The position numbers were made by a program, and so were the translations under genes. From the NCBI RefSeq assembly GCF_000482385.1, contig NZ_AXVD01000015.1, forward strand, positions 1 to 64,000: a stretch of DNA of 64,000 nt. Direction: 5' to 3'. Within the stretch, counting starts at the first letter, position 1, and every line of letters begins with the position of its first letter. This document shows, one piece after another, positions 1-8,852 of this stretch. Origin of the DNA: Nocardia sp. CNY236 (GTDB taxonomy: Bacteria > Actinomycetota > Actinomycetes > Mycobacteriales > Mycobacteriaceae). The notes beneath the pieces are model-generated. The model did not search any database. It worked only from the letters and a program-made list of their open reading frames with translations, and was not told where the DNA came from.

Positions 1-132
1 CATACGGGGGCATGAAGAACACGGAACCAAAAACAATATTTCGGCACTGACATTCATCGACACACTATTGAGTTCTCAAAGAACACACACCACACATCCA
101 ACCCAGCTTTGCTGGACCTTCCGTGAGACAGG
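1..132 (-). other. Leader of a ribosomal RNA operon (16S gene lies left of the window)
   Basis: Read on the minus strand, this stretch carries the block TTCTTTGAGAACTCAATAG (about 65-84), typical of the pre-16S leader of mycobacteria and nocardiae, where it takes part in antitermination and RNase III processing. A small hairpin (CCAGC/GCTGG, about 100-113) precedes it. The segment sits directly downstream of a strong promoter and runs off the left edge, so the mature 16S sequence is not in the window. The assignment rests on the leader motif and promoter, not on rRNA sequence. Confidence 0.8.
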
Positions 133-138
133 TCTTCT

Positions 139-167
139 AGTCTAACCAAAATTTTGGGCAAAGTCAA
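139..167 (-). promoter_or_regulatory. rRNA operon promoter
   Basis: On the minus strand a -35 box TTGACT (162-167) and a -10 box TAGACT (139-144) are separated by exactly 17 bases, close to the SigA consensus. Transcription would start near 132 and run left through the rRNA leader. The A+T-rich spacer in a G+C-rich genome adds support. Positions 168-426, between this promoter and the end of tyrS, show no gene; further upstream rrn promoters may lie there, but none was as clear. Confidence 0.8.
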
Positions 168-426
168 GCTCGGCCGCATTCTCTGGCTCGTACTATGGTC
201 AGGCGCTCCTCGTCCAACCTCGTTCACCCTAGCCCAGCGCATCATTTCTGCTACGCTCTCCGGCCCCGGGTCGGTGTCCGTGTCGCTCTGACTCGCAATA
301 AGTTACGCGGCGGAGAACGCTACGTCAAATCGCCGTGATTTCACGGAGTTTCCGCAGGTCAACGGCTCCCTGAAGGCCGTGGATTCCGCCCGAATCACAA
401 CACTGTGACGCGAGACACCTCGACAA

Positions 427-1716
427 TCAGGACCACCCGCGCACCACCCCCGCGACATTCTTCTTTCCGCGCCGCAGCACGAGCCAGCGTCCATGCAGGT
501 AGTCGGCGTCCGCAGGGGTCCATTCGATGTCCGAGATCTTCGCGTTGTTCACCGAGGCCCCGCCTTCGTTCACCGTGCGCCGGGCCGCGCCGCGACTGTC
601 GCACAGGCCCGCCGCGACGAGCAGATCCACGATCGTGTTCGGCTCATCGGTTCGGGTCCGCGCGACCTCACCGTCGATCGCGGCCTCCCGAAGGGCGGCG
701 TCCAACGTCGATTCGTCCAAGTCACGCAGCTCGGCACGGCCGAACAGTGCCTGGCTGGCCAACTGAACGGCGCGGGTCTCGGACTCGCCGTGCACCAGAG
801 TCGTCATCTCGGCGGCGAGCGTGCGCTGCGCCTGCCTGAGGTGCGGACGCTCAGCGGTCGCCTGCTCCAACTCTTCGAGCTCCTCGCGCGACAGGAAAGT
901 GAACCAGCGCAAGTAGCGCATCACGTCGGCATCGGCGGTATTGACGAAGTACTGGTACCACGCGTACGGGCTGGTCATTTCGGGGTCCAGCCACAGGCTG
1001 CCGCCACCGGTGGATTTCCCGAACTTCTTGCCGTCGCTGGAGGTCACCAGCGGAACGGTCAATGCGTGCACCGACGCACCGTCGACGCGGCGGGTGAGTT
1101 CGACGCCGGCAACGATATTGCCCCACTGGTCGGAACCACCGACCTGGAGAGTGCAGCCGTAGTTGCGGTGTAGTTGGAGATAGTCGTTGGCCTGCAGCAG
1201 CATGTAGCTGAATTCGGTGTAGGAGATTCCCTCACCGTCCAGGCGACGCTTGACGGTGTCGCGGGCGAGCATGACATTCACCGAGAAGTGTTTGCCGATG
1301 TCACGCAGGAAGTCCACGGTGGTCAACGACCGCGTCCAAGCCATGTTGTCGACCACGACAGCCCCGGTCGGCGTATCGTCCAGGTCCACGAACCGCTCCA
1401 GCTGAGACCGGATTCGCCCGACCCAGTCGGCGACCGTATCGGTCGTGTTCATGGTTCGCTCGCCGACGTCGCGCGGATCGCCGATCAGGCCCGTCGCACC
1501 TCCCGCCAATACGATCGGACGATGGCCGGCACGTTGGAAACGCTTCAGCGCGAGCAATGGCACCAGATGTCCCGCGTGCAGGCTGGCGGCAGTGGGATCG
1601 AAACCGGCATACAGCGTCAGCGGTCCAGCAGCCGCCGCCTCCCGCAAGGCGTCGAGATCGGTGGACTGCGCGATCAGACCGCGCCAGGTCAGTTCGTCGA
1701 TGATGTCGCCGCTCAC
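427..1716 (-). CDS. tyrS: Tyrosyl-tRNA synthetase
   Basis: Class I aminoacyl-tRNA synthetase that charges tRNA-Tyr with tyrosine in the cytoplasm. The 429-residue length is normal for the bacterial TyrRS-S type. Visible motifs are the HIGH-like HAGH at residues 47-50, the KMSKS-like KFGKS at 231-235, the tyrosine-pocket stretch around [15 protein letters not shown], and a C-terminal S4 RNA-binding domain from about residue 365. It ends 260 bases from the rRNA promoter and follows the mpg gene on the same strand, the same tyrS-mpg neighbourhood as Rv1689-Rv1688. Nothing unusual in the protein. Confidence 0.97.
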   Translation of the reverse strand: MSGDIIDELTWRGLIAQSTDLDALREAAAAGPLTLYAGFDPTAASLHAGHLVPLLALKRFQRAGHRPIVLAGGATGLIGDPRDVGERTMNTTDTVADWVGRIRSQLERFVDLDDTPTGAVVVDNMAWTRSLTTVDFLRDIGKHFSVNVMLARDTVKRRLDGEGISYTEFSYMLLQANDYLQLHRNYGCTLQVGGSDQWGNIVAGVELTRRVDGASVHALTVPLVTSSDGKKFGKSTGGGSLWLDPEMTSPYAWYQYFVNTADADVMRYLRWFTFLSREELEELEQATAERPHLRQAQRTLAAEMTTLVHGESETRAVQLASQALFGRAELRDLDESTLDAALREAAIDGEVARTRTDEPNTIVDLLVAAGLCDSRGAARRTVNEGGASVNNAKISDIEWTPADADYLHGRWLVLRRGKKNVAGVVRGWS

Positions 1717-1815
1717 GCCGTCCTATCTTTCCGTATGAGGATTCGCTCCCGCTGTATGGGATCCGATCCGCTCCGCATCCCACCGAGTCCGAGAACCAGG
1801 GATCCTCCGCGCCCC

Positions 1816-2442
1816 TCACACCTGGTGTCGCGGGGGTAGCGGCGCGCGCGGGCTACGCCGGTAGTTCGACACTGCCCGAGAACCGGATAGCCAGTACCGC
1901 CACGGAACGTCCGCTGCGCTGCTGACACCGATTCGAGGGCCGCTGGCGATCGCGGTCACCGCGACCGGGGCACCCAGCTCCAGTCGGATCGCGGAGGTCG
2001 GGTCGAACAACACGGTCCCGTAGTCGTCGAGTGTGATCCCCAGCACGGAACCGAGGTTGCCCGGACCGCGCGCCAGGTCACGATCGGATCGAGCGGCCGG
2101 GCGGCGCCGACGTGCGGCGTCCCATCCGTCGATCACCTCGCCGGAACGGATCAGCACGGCGCTGGCGACGCCATCCGGTCCGCTCGTCACGTTCACGCAG
2201 GTGTGTATCCCGTAGCTGCGGTAGACGTAGAGCATTCCAGCAGGTCCGAACATCACACTGTTGCGCTCGGTGCGTCCGCGTCCCGAATGCGAAGCCGGGT
2301 CCGGCCACGGGCCCGCCGGATCTCCGCCGTAGGCCTCGACCTCGACGATCCGTACTCCGACCGGCCCGGATCGCAGGGTGGCGCCCAGCAGACGCTGGGC
2401 AGCTGCAGGCGGTTCGACTGCGAGTTCCTCGACAGACACCAC
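1816..2442 (-). CDS. mpg: DNA-3-methyladenine glycosylase (Mpg/AAG family)
   Basis: Base-excision repair enzyme that removes 3-methyladenine and other alkylated purines from DNA. The 208-residue protein shows the family blocks: VEVEAYGG near residue 34, SHSGRGRTERNSVMFGPAG, YVYRSYGIHTCVNV, ARGPGNLG and GPRIGVSSAADVPWRYW. Start is GTG at 2442, giving a normal length; a second GTG follows immediately. About 100 bases separate it from tyrS, as in M. tuberculosis Rv1688-Rv1689. It is divergent from the ABC exporter genes. Confidence 0.95.
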   Translation of the reverse strand: MVSVEELAVEPPAAAQRLLGATLRSGPVGVRIVEVEAYGGDPAGPWPDPASHSGRGRTERNSVMFGPAGMLYVYRSYGIHTCVNVTSGPDGVASAVLIRSGEVIDGWDAARRRRPAARSDRDLARGPGNLGSVLGITLDDYGTVLFDPTSAIRLELGAPVAVTAIASGPRIGVSSAADVPWRYWLSGSRAVSNYRRSPRAPLPPRHQV

Positions 2443-2770
2443 GATCTTCTCGCTCTCCTCACCGGTCGCGATGGCCGTCGGTCACGCCAGGTGACACCAG
2501 ACTGTCGTCCTTGGCGCAGACTGTCGTCCACGGCGGAGTCCACGGGGGACATCATCCTGGACGGCTGCGGTGGAAAGTCCGCCGGGCATCTGTGACCCCC
2601 GACCTGAATGCTCGCGCCGCGCGGTGGTACTCGACGGACATGATCCCGCCACACGCTCCTCGCTCGAGGAGAGCACCGCACACCCGTGCCCAGGTCACTG
2701 TCGCCCAGCGTCCGGGTGAACTGCGGCAGTTGTCCCGTCGTGCACTCGCCACCGAGGAATAGAGCCGGTC
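2443..2770. promoter_or_regulatory. Divergent mpg / ABC-exporter intergenic region with repeats
   Basis: A 328-base region without a gene. It holds a 13-base direct repeat CAGACTGTCGTCC at 2498-2510 and 2517-2529 (19-base periodicity) and, just before it, an inverted repeat GTCAC-N5-GTGAC at 2481-2495. Repeats of this kind between divergent genes are often operators, but no regulator gene is adjacent; M. tuberculosis has a TetR gene (Rv1685c) in this neighbourhood that is absent here. Confidence 0.35.
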
Positions 2771-3502
2771 ATGTCACAGTCCACCGCATCACCCGTCGTC
2801 GAAGTGCAGAACCTGCGGGTCCGCCGCGGCCGTCGCCGGGTCCTCCACGATGTCTCGCTGACCATCCCGCGTGGCTCGATCACTGGGCTGCTCGGTCCGT
2901 CGGGTTGTGGCAAGACCACGCTGATGCGCTGCATCGTCGGTACCCAGATCGTCGAATCGGGCGATGTCCGGGCGCTCGGCCACCCGGCCGGCTCGGCGAC
3001 ATTGCGCCACCGGATCGGGTATGTCACCCAAGCGCCGAGCATCTATTCCGATATCAGTGTCCGAGAGAACGTCGCATATTTCGCCGCGCTCTACGGACGT
3101 GATCGGGCCGATGTCGAACAGGCAGTCGCGGCCGTCGGTCTGGGGCCGCAGGCACGACAGCGCGGCGACCAGCTCTCCGGCGGTCAGCAGACCCGTGCGT
3201 CACTGGCGTGTGCGCTGGTCGCGCAACCGGAATTGCTGGTGCTGGACGAACCGACGGTCGGCCTCGATCCCGTGCTGCGGGTCGAGCTCTGGCAGCAATT
3301 CCATGCCTTGGCCGCAAACGGGACGACTTTGCTGGTGTCCAGTCACGTCATGGACGAAGCAGAGCACTGCGACCAGCTGTTGTTGCTGCGCGAGGGACAC
3401 CTGCTGGCACAACTCAGTCCTCGGGACCTGCGCGCCCGGACCGGTGAACAGAACCTCGAGACCGCGTTTCTCACCCTGATCACGATCGGATCGGACACAT
3501 GA
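2771..3502 (+). CDS. ABC exporter ATP-binding subunit
   Basis: ATPase subunit of an ABC-2 type exporter on the inner face of the membrane; substrate unknown. The 243-residue protein has Walker A GPSGCGKTT at residues 42-50, the Q-loop region YVTQAPSIYSD, the signature LSGGQ, Walker B LLVLDEPTVGLDP and the switch histidine in VSSHVMDEAEHC. The stop overlaps the permease start by four bases (ATGA, 3499-3502), so the pair is translationally coupled. Equivalent to Rv1687c by family and position. The usual uses of such two-gene systems are lipid, antibiotic or polymer export; the sequence does not say which. Confidence 0.93.
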   Translation: MSQSTASPVVEVQNLRVRRGRRRVLHDVSLTIPRGSITGLLGPSGCGKTTLMRCIVGTQIVESGDVRALGHPAGSATLRHRIGYVTQAPSIYSDISVRENVAYFAALYGRDRADVEQAVAAVGLGPQARQRGDQLSGGQQTRASLACALVAQPELLVLDEPTVGLDPVLRVELWQQFHALAANGTTLLVSSHVMDEAEHCDQLLLLREGHLLAQLSPRDLRARTGEQNLETAFLTLITIGSDT

Positions 3503-4296
3503 CCACTGCTCCCGCGGCCGCACCACGGCGGCGCGCATCGGCACTGCGCCCCTACACCGCGACCACCGGTCGGATTCTGCGCCAGCTACGCAACGATCGA
3601 CGCACCGTCGCCATGATCCTGGTCGTTCCCGCGGTGCTGATGGCACTGCTGTATTTCATCTATCAGAACAGCCCGGTCGACCCGGCGCAGCCGCTGTCGC
3701 TGTTCGACCGGGTCGGCATCAGCATGCTCGGCATTCTGCCGTTCATCGTGATGTTTCTGATCACCGCGATCGCCATGCAGCGCGAACGTAGCTCGGGCAC
3801 CCTGGAGCGACTGCTGTCGACGCCGCTGTCGAAACTCGATCTGCTGGCCGGGTACGGCACCGCCTTCTCCCTCGCTGCCGCCGCCCAAGCGACCGTCGCC
3901 TGCCTGGTCGCCTTCGGCCTGCTCGGACTCGACGCCGCGGGCAATCCTGGCTGGATCGTGCTGATTGCGGTGGTCGATGCGGTATGCGGGGTAGCGCTGG
4001 GGCTGCTGGCGAGCGCGTTCGCCCGCACCGAATTCCAGGCCGTCCAGTTCATGCCGGTTGTGGTGGCGCCACAAATATTCGTGTGCGGCTTGCTCGTACC
4101 ACGCAATCAACTGCCGGATTGGCTCGAGGTGCTCAGCAATGTGATGCCACTGAGCTACGCAGTCGACGCGCTGCAACAAGTCTCGACGCATCCAGAGGTC
4201 ACCAGCCAGATATGGCGCGACCTCGCCCTGGTGGCCGGATTCGCTGTCGTCGCGCTGTGCTTGGGCGCGGCTACGTTGCGACGGCGTACCCCGTAA
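3499..4296 (+). CDS. ABC-2 type transporter permease
   Basis: Membrane partner of the preceding ATPase. The 265 residues contain about six transmembrane helices, roughly at 36-56, 72-93, 115-140, 150-175, 185-200 and 245-260, after a short arginine-rich cytoplasmic N-terminus. The layout (long loop between helices 2 and 3 with RERSSGTLERLLSTPLS, then QFMPVVVAPQIF) is typical of the ABC-2 / NodJ-DrrB group. The start overlaps the ATPase stop, fixing the reading. Counterpart of Rv1686c. Substrate unknown. Confidence 0.92.
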   Translation: MTTAPAAAPRRRASALRPYTATTGRILRQLRNDRRTVAMILVVPAVLMALLYFIYQNSPVDPAQPLSLFDRVGISMLGILPFIVMFLITAIAMQRERSSGTLERLLSTPLSKLDLLAGYGTAFSLAAAAQATVACLVAFGLLGLDAAGNPGWIVLIAVVDAVCGVALGLLASAFARTEFQAVQFMPVVVAPQIFVCGLLVPRNQLPDWLEVLSNVMPLSYAVDALQQVSTHPEVTSQIWRDLALVAGFAVVALCLGAATLRRRTP

Positions 4297-4316
4297 GGCG
4301 ACTGCGGGTGGTTTCG

Positions 4317-4352
4317 GCAGCCTCGATCAGATCAGCAGCCTCGATCAGATCA
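4317..4352. repeat. Two perfect 18-bp tandem copies at a stop codon
   Basis: The 18-base unit GCAGCCTCGATCAGATCA occurs at 4317-4334 and again at 4335-4352. Read on the minus strand each copy begins with TGA; the right-hand copy starts with the stop codon of the Trm112-like gene. Probably a slippage duplication of the 3' end. Confidence 0.85.
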
Positions 4353-4583
4353 GGAGCCGTCGGGTTGGGCGGTGAAGGTCGCGTGTTCGGCCTCGGTGAC
4401 CTCGCTGGCTTCATCGACGAGCAACACCGGGATGCCGTCGTCGACCGGGTAGGCCCGGCGTAGGCGCGGGTTGTAGAGCACCATGCCGCCGTCGGCAGTG
4501 TGGACCAATCGCAGCGGTCCCTTGTCCTGCGGGCACGCGAGCAGACTCAGCAGTGTCGGGTCCAGAGTGTGATGGTCGGGCAT
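4350..4583 (-). CDS. Trm112-like small zinc-ribbon protein (UPF0434/YcaR)
   Basis: A 77-residue protein of the Trm112 / YcaR family. It shows the LLACPQDKGPL block at about residues 14-24 and the characteristic NPRLRRAYPVDDGIPVLL. Only one of the cysteines found in eukaryotic Trm112 is visible, as in many actinobacterial members. Family members act as activating partners of methyltransferases in eukaryotes and archaea; the bacterial role is unclear. It lies between the exporter permease and the lipase/acyl-CoA-ligase gene, the position of Rv1684. Confidence 0.85.
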   Translation of the reverse strand: MPDHHTLDPTLLSLLACPQDKGPLRLVHTADGGMVLYNPRLRRAYPVDDGIPVLLVDEASEVTEAEHATFTAQPDGS

Positions 4584-4664
4584 AGGGAAAATCTACCGTG
4601 CGAGCGGGCCGGACCGACAACGCCCGGTTCGAGCCAGAGCGCATCCGGCCCGCCCGATGCAGCG

Positions 4665-4692
4665 TCACCCGAGCAATGTCACCCGAGCAATG
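4665..4692. repeat. Two perfect 14-bp tandem copies just past a stop codon
   Basis: The unit TCACCCGAGCAATG is present at 4665-4678 and 4679-4692, directly after (in minus-strand reading) the stop of the 982-residue gene at 4693-4695. On that strand each copy begins with TGA, giving a series of three TGA triplets. Same style as the duplication at 4317-4352. Confidence 0.8.
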
Positions 4693-7641
4693 TCACTCCC
4701 CGAGCACTGTCGGTGCCAGATCCTCGGTGAGGATCTCGTAAGTATCGGATGTCCGGTTGAACCACCACGTGCTCGGCCCCGGCTTCGGCCGGCCGGCAGC
4801 CCGCACGGCCGAAGCCGAGGGACGGAAGGACGGACTGCGACGGATGTCCTCGACCAGGTACACCAGATCGGGACGCCGATCCGGTTCCAGGGCGCGCAAC
4901 GCCTCGGTGACATCGTGCGGTTCCAGGTGGAATCCCTTGCGCGCGGTCACCGCCGCCGCCGCGAGGCACTGCCCGCCGACCTCGAGCCCGTAGACGACCT
5001 CCAGGTCGACCGGGGTGATGTCGTTGAGCACGTCGGCGATGGGCTGGCCATAGACCGGACCTCGGGGGGTGTGCATCACCGTATCGGTGCGGTCGATCAA
5101 CCAGAAGTCACCGTCGCTGTCGCGCCGGAACAAATTCTCCGTCGGCATCCATGAATCGCCCGCGGCGAAGACACCGCGTAGTCCGCCTGCGGAGACGTCG
5201 ACACCATCGGAGGCCCTGCCGATGAGTAGCCCGACCTCGTTGTCCCTGCAGCGCCGCGCGAACCCGGAACCATCGACCATGATCCGTTCGGTGAGTGGGT
5301 CATAGGCGACCAGTTCGACCTTGGCGGTGCCGGGAACCGGTCGACCTTTGCATCCACGTTTCGTGCCGGTCACATTGGCCAATACCACGTCACCCTCGAT
5401 CGAGGCATAGAACTCCAACACGCGTGCGGGATCGAACTGCTCGGTGGTGCGGCGCCACAGTCCGGCAGGCATGCCGGAGCCGATGAACAGCCGGATCGGG
5501 TGGCGGTGTCCCGCCGGGAAGACCTCGGCGTCGAGGATGTCGCGCAACATGGTCCAGGTGTAGGTCACCACGGTGACACCGAAGCGGTGCACTTCTTCGG
5601 CGAAGCGGTCGGGGTGCAACGAACGCGCCAGAGCGATCCGGCTACCGCCGGCCACCGCTCCACCGAGACTGACCAGCAGGCCGGATGAATGATGCAGCGG
5701 AGCAAGGCAGTACACCGTGTCGTGGTGGTCGAGGTCGGCCGTGGTCGCGGTGCCGAACGCCGACAATGCCCAACGGTGGTTGGTGATGTACTTGGTTTCC
5801 AAACGTTCGCCCGTACCGGTGACGAGTACGAAGGCCAGCTCCCGAGCCCGACCGGGATCCGGCCGATACCATGCCGGCATCGTGACCTGGGACGGATCGA
5901 TCTGCTCCAAGTCGATCACTCGGTCACCGACGGACACAGCCAGTTCGCGCTCGGCGCCGCCACCCAGCACCAGTACCCTGGCGCCCGCGGCGACCGCCTG
6001 GACCAGGTTCTCCGGATCGGCGATCAGCGTCTCCACGCCGGTCAGCTCGATCGCGCGCCCGAGTTCGCTCCCCGGTGCGAGCAGCACCGCGACCGCGCCC
6101 AACCGCGACAGCGCCGCGACCGCGGCCAATGCGCTGGGCCGAGTTTCCATCACGACACCCACCCGCATGGCCGGCCGCAGGTCGACCGACACCAGACCCC
6201 GTACCACGTTGTCGATCCGGGCGTTGACCGCGGCGTGGGTATGCGCCCGGTCGTCGAACAAGAACAGGTCCTGCTGCGGCGCGCGACGCGTCTGCTCGGC
6301 GAGCAACCTGCCGAGCGAAATCCTGGTGTGCGGCTGGATCATGCCGAGCCGGGTCAATCTGGGCAGCGCGCGCGCAGCCTCCCCGGCCAACTCGATCGTG
6401 CCGCGCACCGTGTTGTTCGCGATGCCCTCCAACGCCTTTCCCACGCCGGTGCCCGCTTCGGCCAGGGTTGCGGCGGTGTGGACCACCCGGGTCGCAGCCG
6501 ACCTCGGGCGATTGTTCGGCACGTGCTCGGCCATCGGCGCGATCTGTGGTGGTAGCGACGCGCCGCTGTCCATCCAATCGATCCACTGTTGCACCAGCGG
6601 CCAGGTGTGGTTGGTGGCCATACTCCCGGCCACGAGTCCGAAATGACCCGCCACCAAGGTCGCCTCGTAAACTTCTGCGTTCGGCGCCGCGCGCACGATG
6701 CCACGCACCGCGGCAGGTTGACCGATATCGTCGACTTCGCCGACGAATGCGAGGATCGGGCATTTGACCTCGGCCAGCGAGATGGGCTGATCCCGGATCA
6801 CGAACCCGCCGAGCATCATCCGGTTGTGCGCGACGAACTGTTTGAGCAGATCCGCCGCCGCCGGGCCGGCGTAGCCGACCCAGCCATCGCTGTTGAGAAA
6901 GCGGCGTTGGCGCTCTTTCGGGAGCAACGCCTCACGGTCGTGCAGCTGACGCAGGAAGTCGATCCGCGACTTGGCGGTCTTGACCGGATCGAGGAGCTGG
7001 AAGCCGAGCCGGACCATGAAGTCGGTGATCGGCAGCCGGGTGACCACGTGGTCGGCGAGGAAGTCGGCGACATCGGAGACCATGCCGTAGGGCAGTCCCA
7101 ACGGGATGCCCGCCACGATGTCGACCGGACTGCCGAAGGTCACGACGCTTGCCACACTCTTGCCGTATCGGTAGGCAGTGGTCTGGTAGGCGAACATGCC
7201 GCCCTGGGAATACCCCATCAGATGTACGCCGCTACCGGTGATCTCGGCAACGGTATCCAGGGCGCTGTTGACCGCGAGCACATGGTCGGCGAGGTCACGC
7301 TGCCAACCACCTTCCTCACTCGCGGGTGAGCCGAAATCGACCACCCAGCAATCGACTCCGCCGCGGTGCAGTATTCCGACGGCTCCACCGTCGGCATTCA
7401 CGTCCCAGATATCGGCATTGACCATGAGTGGCGGAACCAGCAGCGCCACCGGCCGACCCGGGGTGGTGTCGTCCGGGAAGTAGCGACGCAGTCGGTAGGT
7501 GCGCCTACGCTCCACGACCTCGAAGGGAGACGACGTGACATCATGGCTCAAGCCACCGAAGCGGATGACCTCCAGGCCGTTCTGTGCGGTCGCCATCAAC
7601 CGTTGCACAGATCCCGCCACACCCTTTGCATTGAACTTCAC
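4693..7641 (-). CDS. Two-domain alpha/beta-hydrolase (lipase-like) plus acyl-CoA-ligase-like protein, Rv1683 type
   Basis: A 982-residue fusion. Residues 1-370 are an alpha/beta-hydrolase related to PHA synthase/depolymerase and lipases, with nucleophile elbow GYSQG (143-147, Ser145) and a likely catalytic His in VAGHFG. From about 430 to the end is an adenylate-forming fold: VYCLAPLHHSSG, FYASIEGD and the A7-like DGDFWLIDRTD. The phosphate loop, normally TSGTTG-P-K, reads VTGTGERLETK, so classical ligase activity is not certain. The M. tuberculosis counterpart Rv1683 (about 999 residues) is annotated as lipase plus long-chain acyl-CoA synthase and has been linked to triacylglycerol storage droplets. 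A Crp-like site lies 26 bases upstream of the start. Position and length match Rv1683. Confidence 0.88.
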   Translation of the reverse strand: MKFNAKGVAGSVQRLMATAQNGLEVIRFGGLSHDVTSSPFEVVERRRTYRLRRYFPDDTTPGRPVALLVPPLMVNADIWDVNADGGAVGILHRGGVDCWVVDFGSPASEEGGWQRDLADHVLAVNSALDTVAEITGSGVHLMGYSQGGMFAYQTTAYRYGKSVASVVTFGSPVDIVAGIPLGLPYGMVSDVADFLADHVVTRLPITDFMVRLGFQLLDPVKTAKSRIDFLRQLHDREALLPKERQRRFLNSDGWVGYAGPAAADLLKQFVAHNRMMLGGFVIRDQPISLAEVKCPILAFVGEVDDIGQPAAVRGIVRAAPNAEVYEATLVAGHFGLVAGSMATNHTWPLVQQWIDWMDSGASLPPQIAPMAEHVPNNRPRSAATRVVHTAATLAEAGTGVGKALEGIANNTVRGTIELAGEAARALPRLTRLGMIQPHTRISLGRLLAEQTRRAPQQDLFLFDDRAHTHAAVNARIDNVVRGLVSVDLRPAMRVGVVMETRPSALAAVAALSRLGAVAVLLAPGSELGRAIELTGVETLIADPENLVQAVAAGARVLVLGGGAERELAVSVGDRVIDLEQIDPSQVTMPAWYRPDPGRARELAFVLVTGTGERLETKYITNHRWALSAFGTATTADLDHHDTVYCLAPLHHSSGLLVSLGGAVAGGSRIALARSLHPDRFAEEVHRFGVTVVTYTWTMLRDILDAEVFPAGHRHPIRLFIGSGMPAGLWRRTTEQFDPARVLEFYASIEGDVVLANVTGTKRGCKGRPVPGTAKVELVAYDPLTERIMVDGSGFARRCRDNEVGLLIGRASDGVDVSAGGLRGVFAAGDSWMPTENLFRRDSDGDFWLIDRTDTVMHTPRGPVYGQPIADVLNDITPVDLEVVYGLEVGGQCLAAAAVTARKGFHLEPHDVTEALRALEPDRRPDLVYLVEDIRRSPSFRPSASAVRAAGRPKPGPSTWWFNRTSDTYEILTEDLAPTVLGE

Positions 7642-7666
7642 TATCGCTCCTGCCCCTACCCTTGAA

Positions 7667-7682
7667 AGTGATCTACATCACA
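7667..7682. promoter_or_regulatory. Crp-type operator candidate
   Basis: AGTGATCTACATCACA matches the Crp consensus TGTGA-N6-TCACA in nine of ten specified bases and is a perfect inverted repeat GTGA-N6-TCAC. It lies 26 bases in front of the start of the lipase/acyl-CoA-ligase gene (7641) and about 210 bases from idi on the other side. Actinobacterial Crp and Cmr proteins use this consensus. The remainder of 7642-7893 shows no gene. Confidence 0.45.
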
Positions 7683-7893
7683 TGCTGAAGTGTTCCGATG
7701 AGCATCCCGCACCTCATGTCCATTATGTGTCTTCAGCGACACACCGTCGGCCCAGTCGCCGCGATCCGGGCGCCGGCGTGTGCACAACCACACCCACAAC
7801 CACCTTCGGACACATCGTCGAGGCGGCCGGACCCGGGTGCGTCCGCGCAACCGTGCACGGACCGAGGGCGATCACCGGCGTCGAGGTGAACAG

Positions 7894-8460
7894 GTGACCG
7901 ACCCTCTGGTTTCGGACGACGGTGCTCGTGAGACCCTCCCGGTCGAACTGGTCGACGACTCCGGGCGAGCGATCGGTACCGCATCCGTCGCCGCGGCCCA
8001 CCGCACTCCCGGCCTGCAACATCGCGCATTCTCCGTGGTGCTGTTCGACTCCGCGGGCCGACTACTCCTGCAACAGCGCGCACCGGCGAAGACCAGATTC
8101 CCTGCCCTGTGGTCGAACACCTGTTGCGGCCACCCCGCCCCCGGCGAAGCCGTCACCGCCGCGGCGATGCGGCGACTGTCCGAGGAAATGGGTATGCGTG
8201 CAACCCTCGCCGAGGCGGGTATCTATCGATACCGAGCCGCGGACACGGGCACCGGTCAGGTGGAGTCCGAATGGGACCATGTGCTGATCGGTCGGCCCGA
8301 TATCGAATCCCCGCGACCGGACGCGGCCGAGGTCGGCGACTACACGTGGATCCGACCGGACGAGCTGCGCGCCGCGTTGACGACGAACCCACAGGAATAC
8401 ACGCCCTGGCTGGCCGGCGTCCTCGACATCGCCGAGCGCGCACACCGGGACACGGCCTGA
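7894..8460 (+). CDS. idi: Isopentenyl-diphosphate delta-isomerase, type I
   Basis: Interconverts isopentenyl and dimethylallyl diphosphate in isoprenoid synthesis, feeding decaprenyl phosphate, menaquinone and carotenoids. The protein of 188 residues has the Nudix fold with the signature NTCCGHPAPGE containing the metal-binding Cys and His, RLSEEMG, and the C-terminal YTPWLAGVL. The start is set at GTG 7894 (VTDPL...) because GAGGTGAAC precedes it and homology begins there; an open frame extends 38 codons further upstream without support. It is divergent from the large lipid enzyme. Confidence 0.93.
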   Translation: MTDPLVSDDGARETLPVELVDDSGRAIGTASVAAAHRTPGLQHRAFSVVLFDSAGRLLLQQRAPAKTRFPALWSNTCCGHPAPGEAVTAAAMRRLSEEMGMRATLAEAGIYRYRAADTGTGQVESEWDHVLIGRPDIESPRPDAAEVGDYTWIRPDELRAALTTNPQEYTPWLAGVLDIAERAHRDTA

Positions 8461-8474
8461 GCCCGCCCGGCTTC

Positions 8475-8519
8475 TTCGGGCGTGACATCTTCGGGCGTGA
8501 CATCATCGGGCGGGGCATC
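8475..8519. repeat. 15-bp tandem repeat between convergent idi and SMR genes
   Basis: TTCGGGCGTGACATC is present at 8475-8489 and 8490-8504, followed by a diverged copy ATCGGGCGGGGCATC at 8505-8519. It begins 15 bases after the idi stop and ends just before the end of the SMR gene. Each perfect copy contains TGA. Confidence 0.8.
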
Positions 8520-8528
8520 GGGACGTGA

Positions 8529-8852
8529 TCACCGCATCCCACCGAATTCCAGCGCGGCCACACCGGCGATCACGAGCGCGATACCGCCGACCTGCACCGG
8601 ACTCAGCCGCTCGTTCAGAAACAGCACACCGATGACCGCGATCGCGGCAACCCCGACCGCCGACCAGATGCCATAGGCCACCCCCACCGGCATACCCCGC
8701 TTCAACGCCTGGCCGAGGCAGATGAACGCCGCGCCATAGCCGACCACCACCATGATCGAGGGAACCAACTTGGTGAATCCTTCGGAAAGTTTCAGCGAAA
8801 CGGTGGCGGTCACCTCGGAAGCGATGGCCGCGACGAGCAGCAGCAGGGTCAT
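8529..8852 (-). CDS. SMR-family multidrug efflux transporter (EmrE/Mmr type)
   Basis: A 107-residue protein with four transmembrane helices. The proton/substrate-coupling glutamate is Glu13 (IASEV). The blocks LSEGFT (22-27) and GIWSAVGV match EmrE, QacE and mycobacterial Mmr rather than the guanidinium exporter Gdx/SugE. It works as an antiparallel dimer in the plasma membrane, exchanging protons for cationic hydrophobic compounds. It starts 23 bases after the argH stop on the same strand, so it may be read through from the arginine operon. Confidence 0.9.
   Translation of the reverse strand: MTLLLLVAAIASEVTATVSLKLSEGFTKLVPSIMVVVGYGAAFICLGQALKRGMPVGVAYGIWSAVGVAAIAVIGVLFLNERLSPVQVGGIALVIAGVAALEFGGMR

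Noticed and set aside
8529-8852. SMR gene as a guanidinium exporter (Gdx) because of the arginine operon
   Set aside because: The SEGFT and IWSxVG blocks match EmrE/Mmr, not Gdx.
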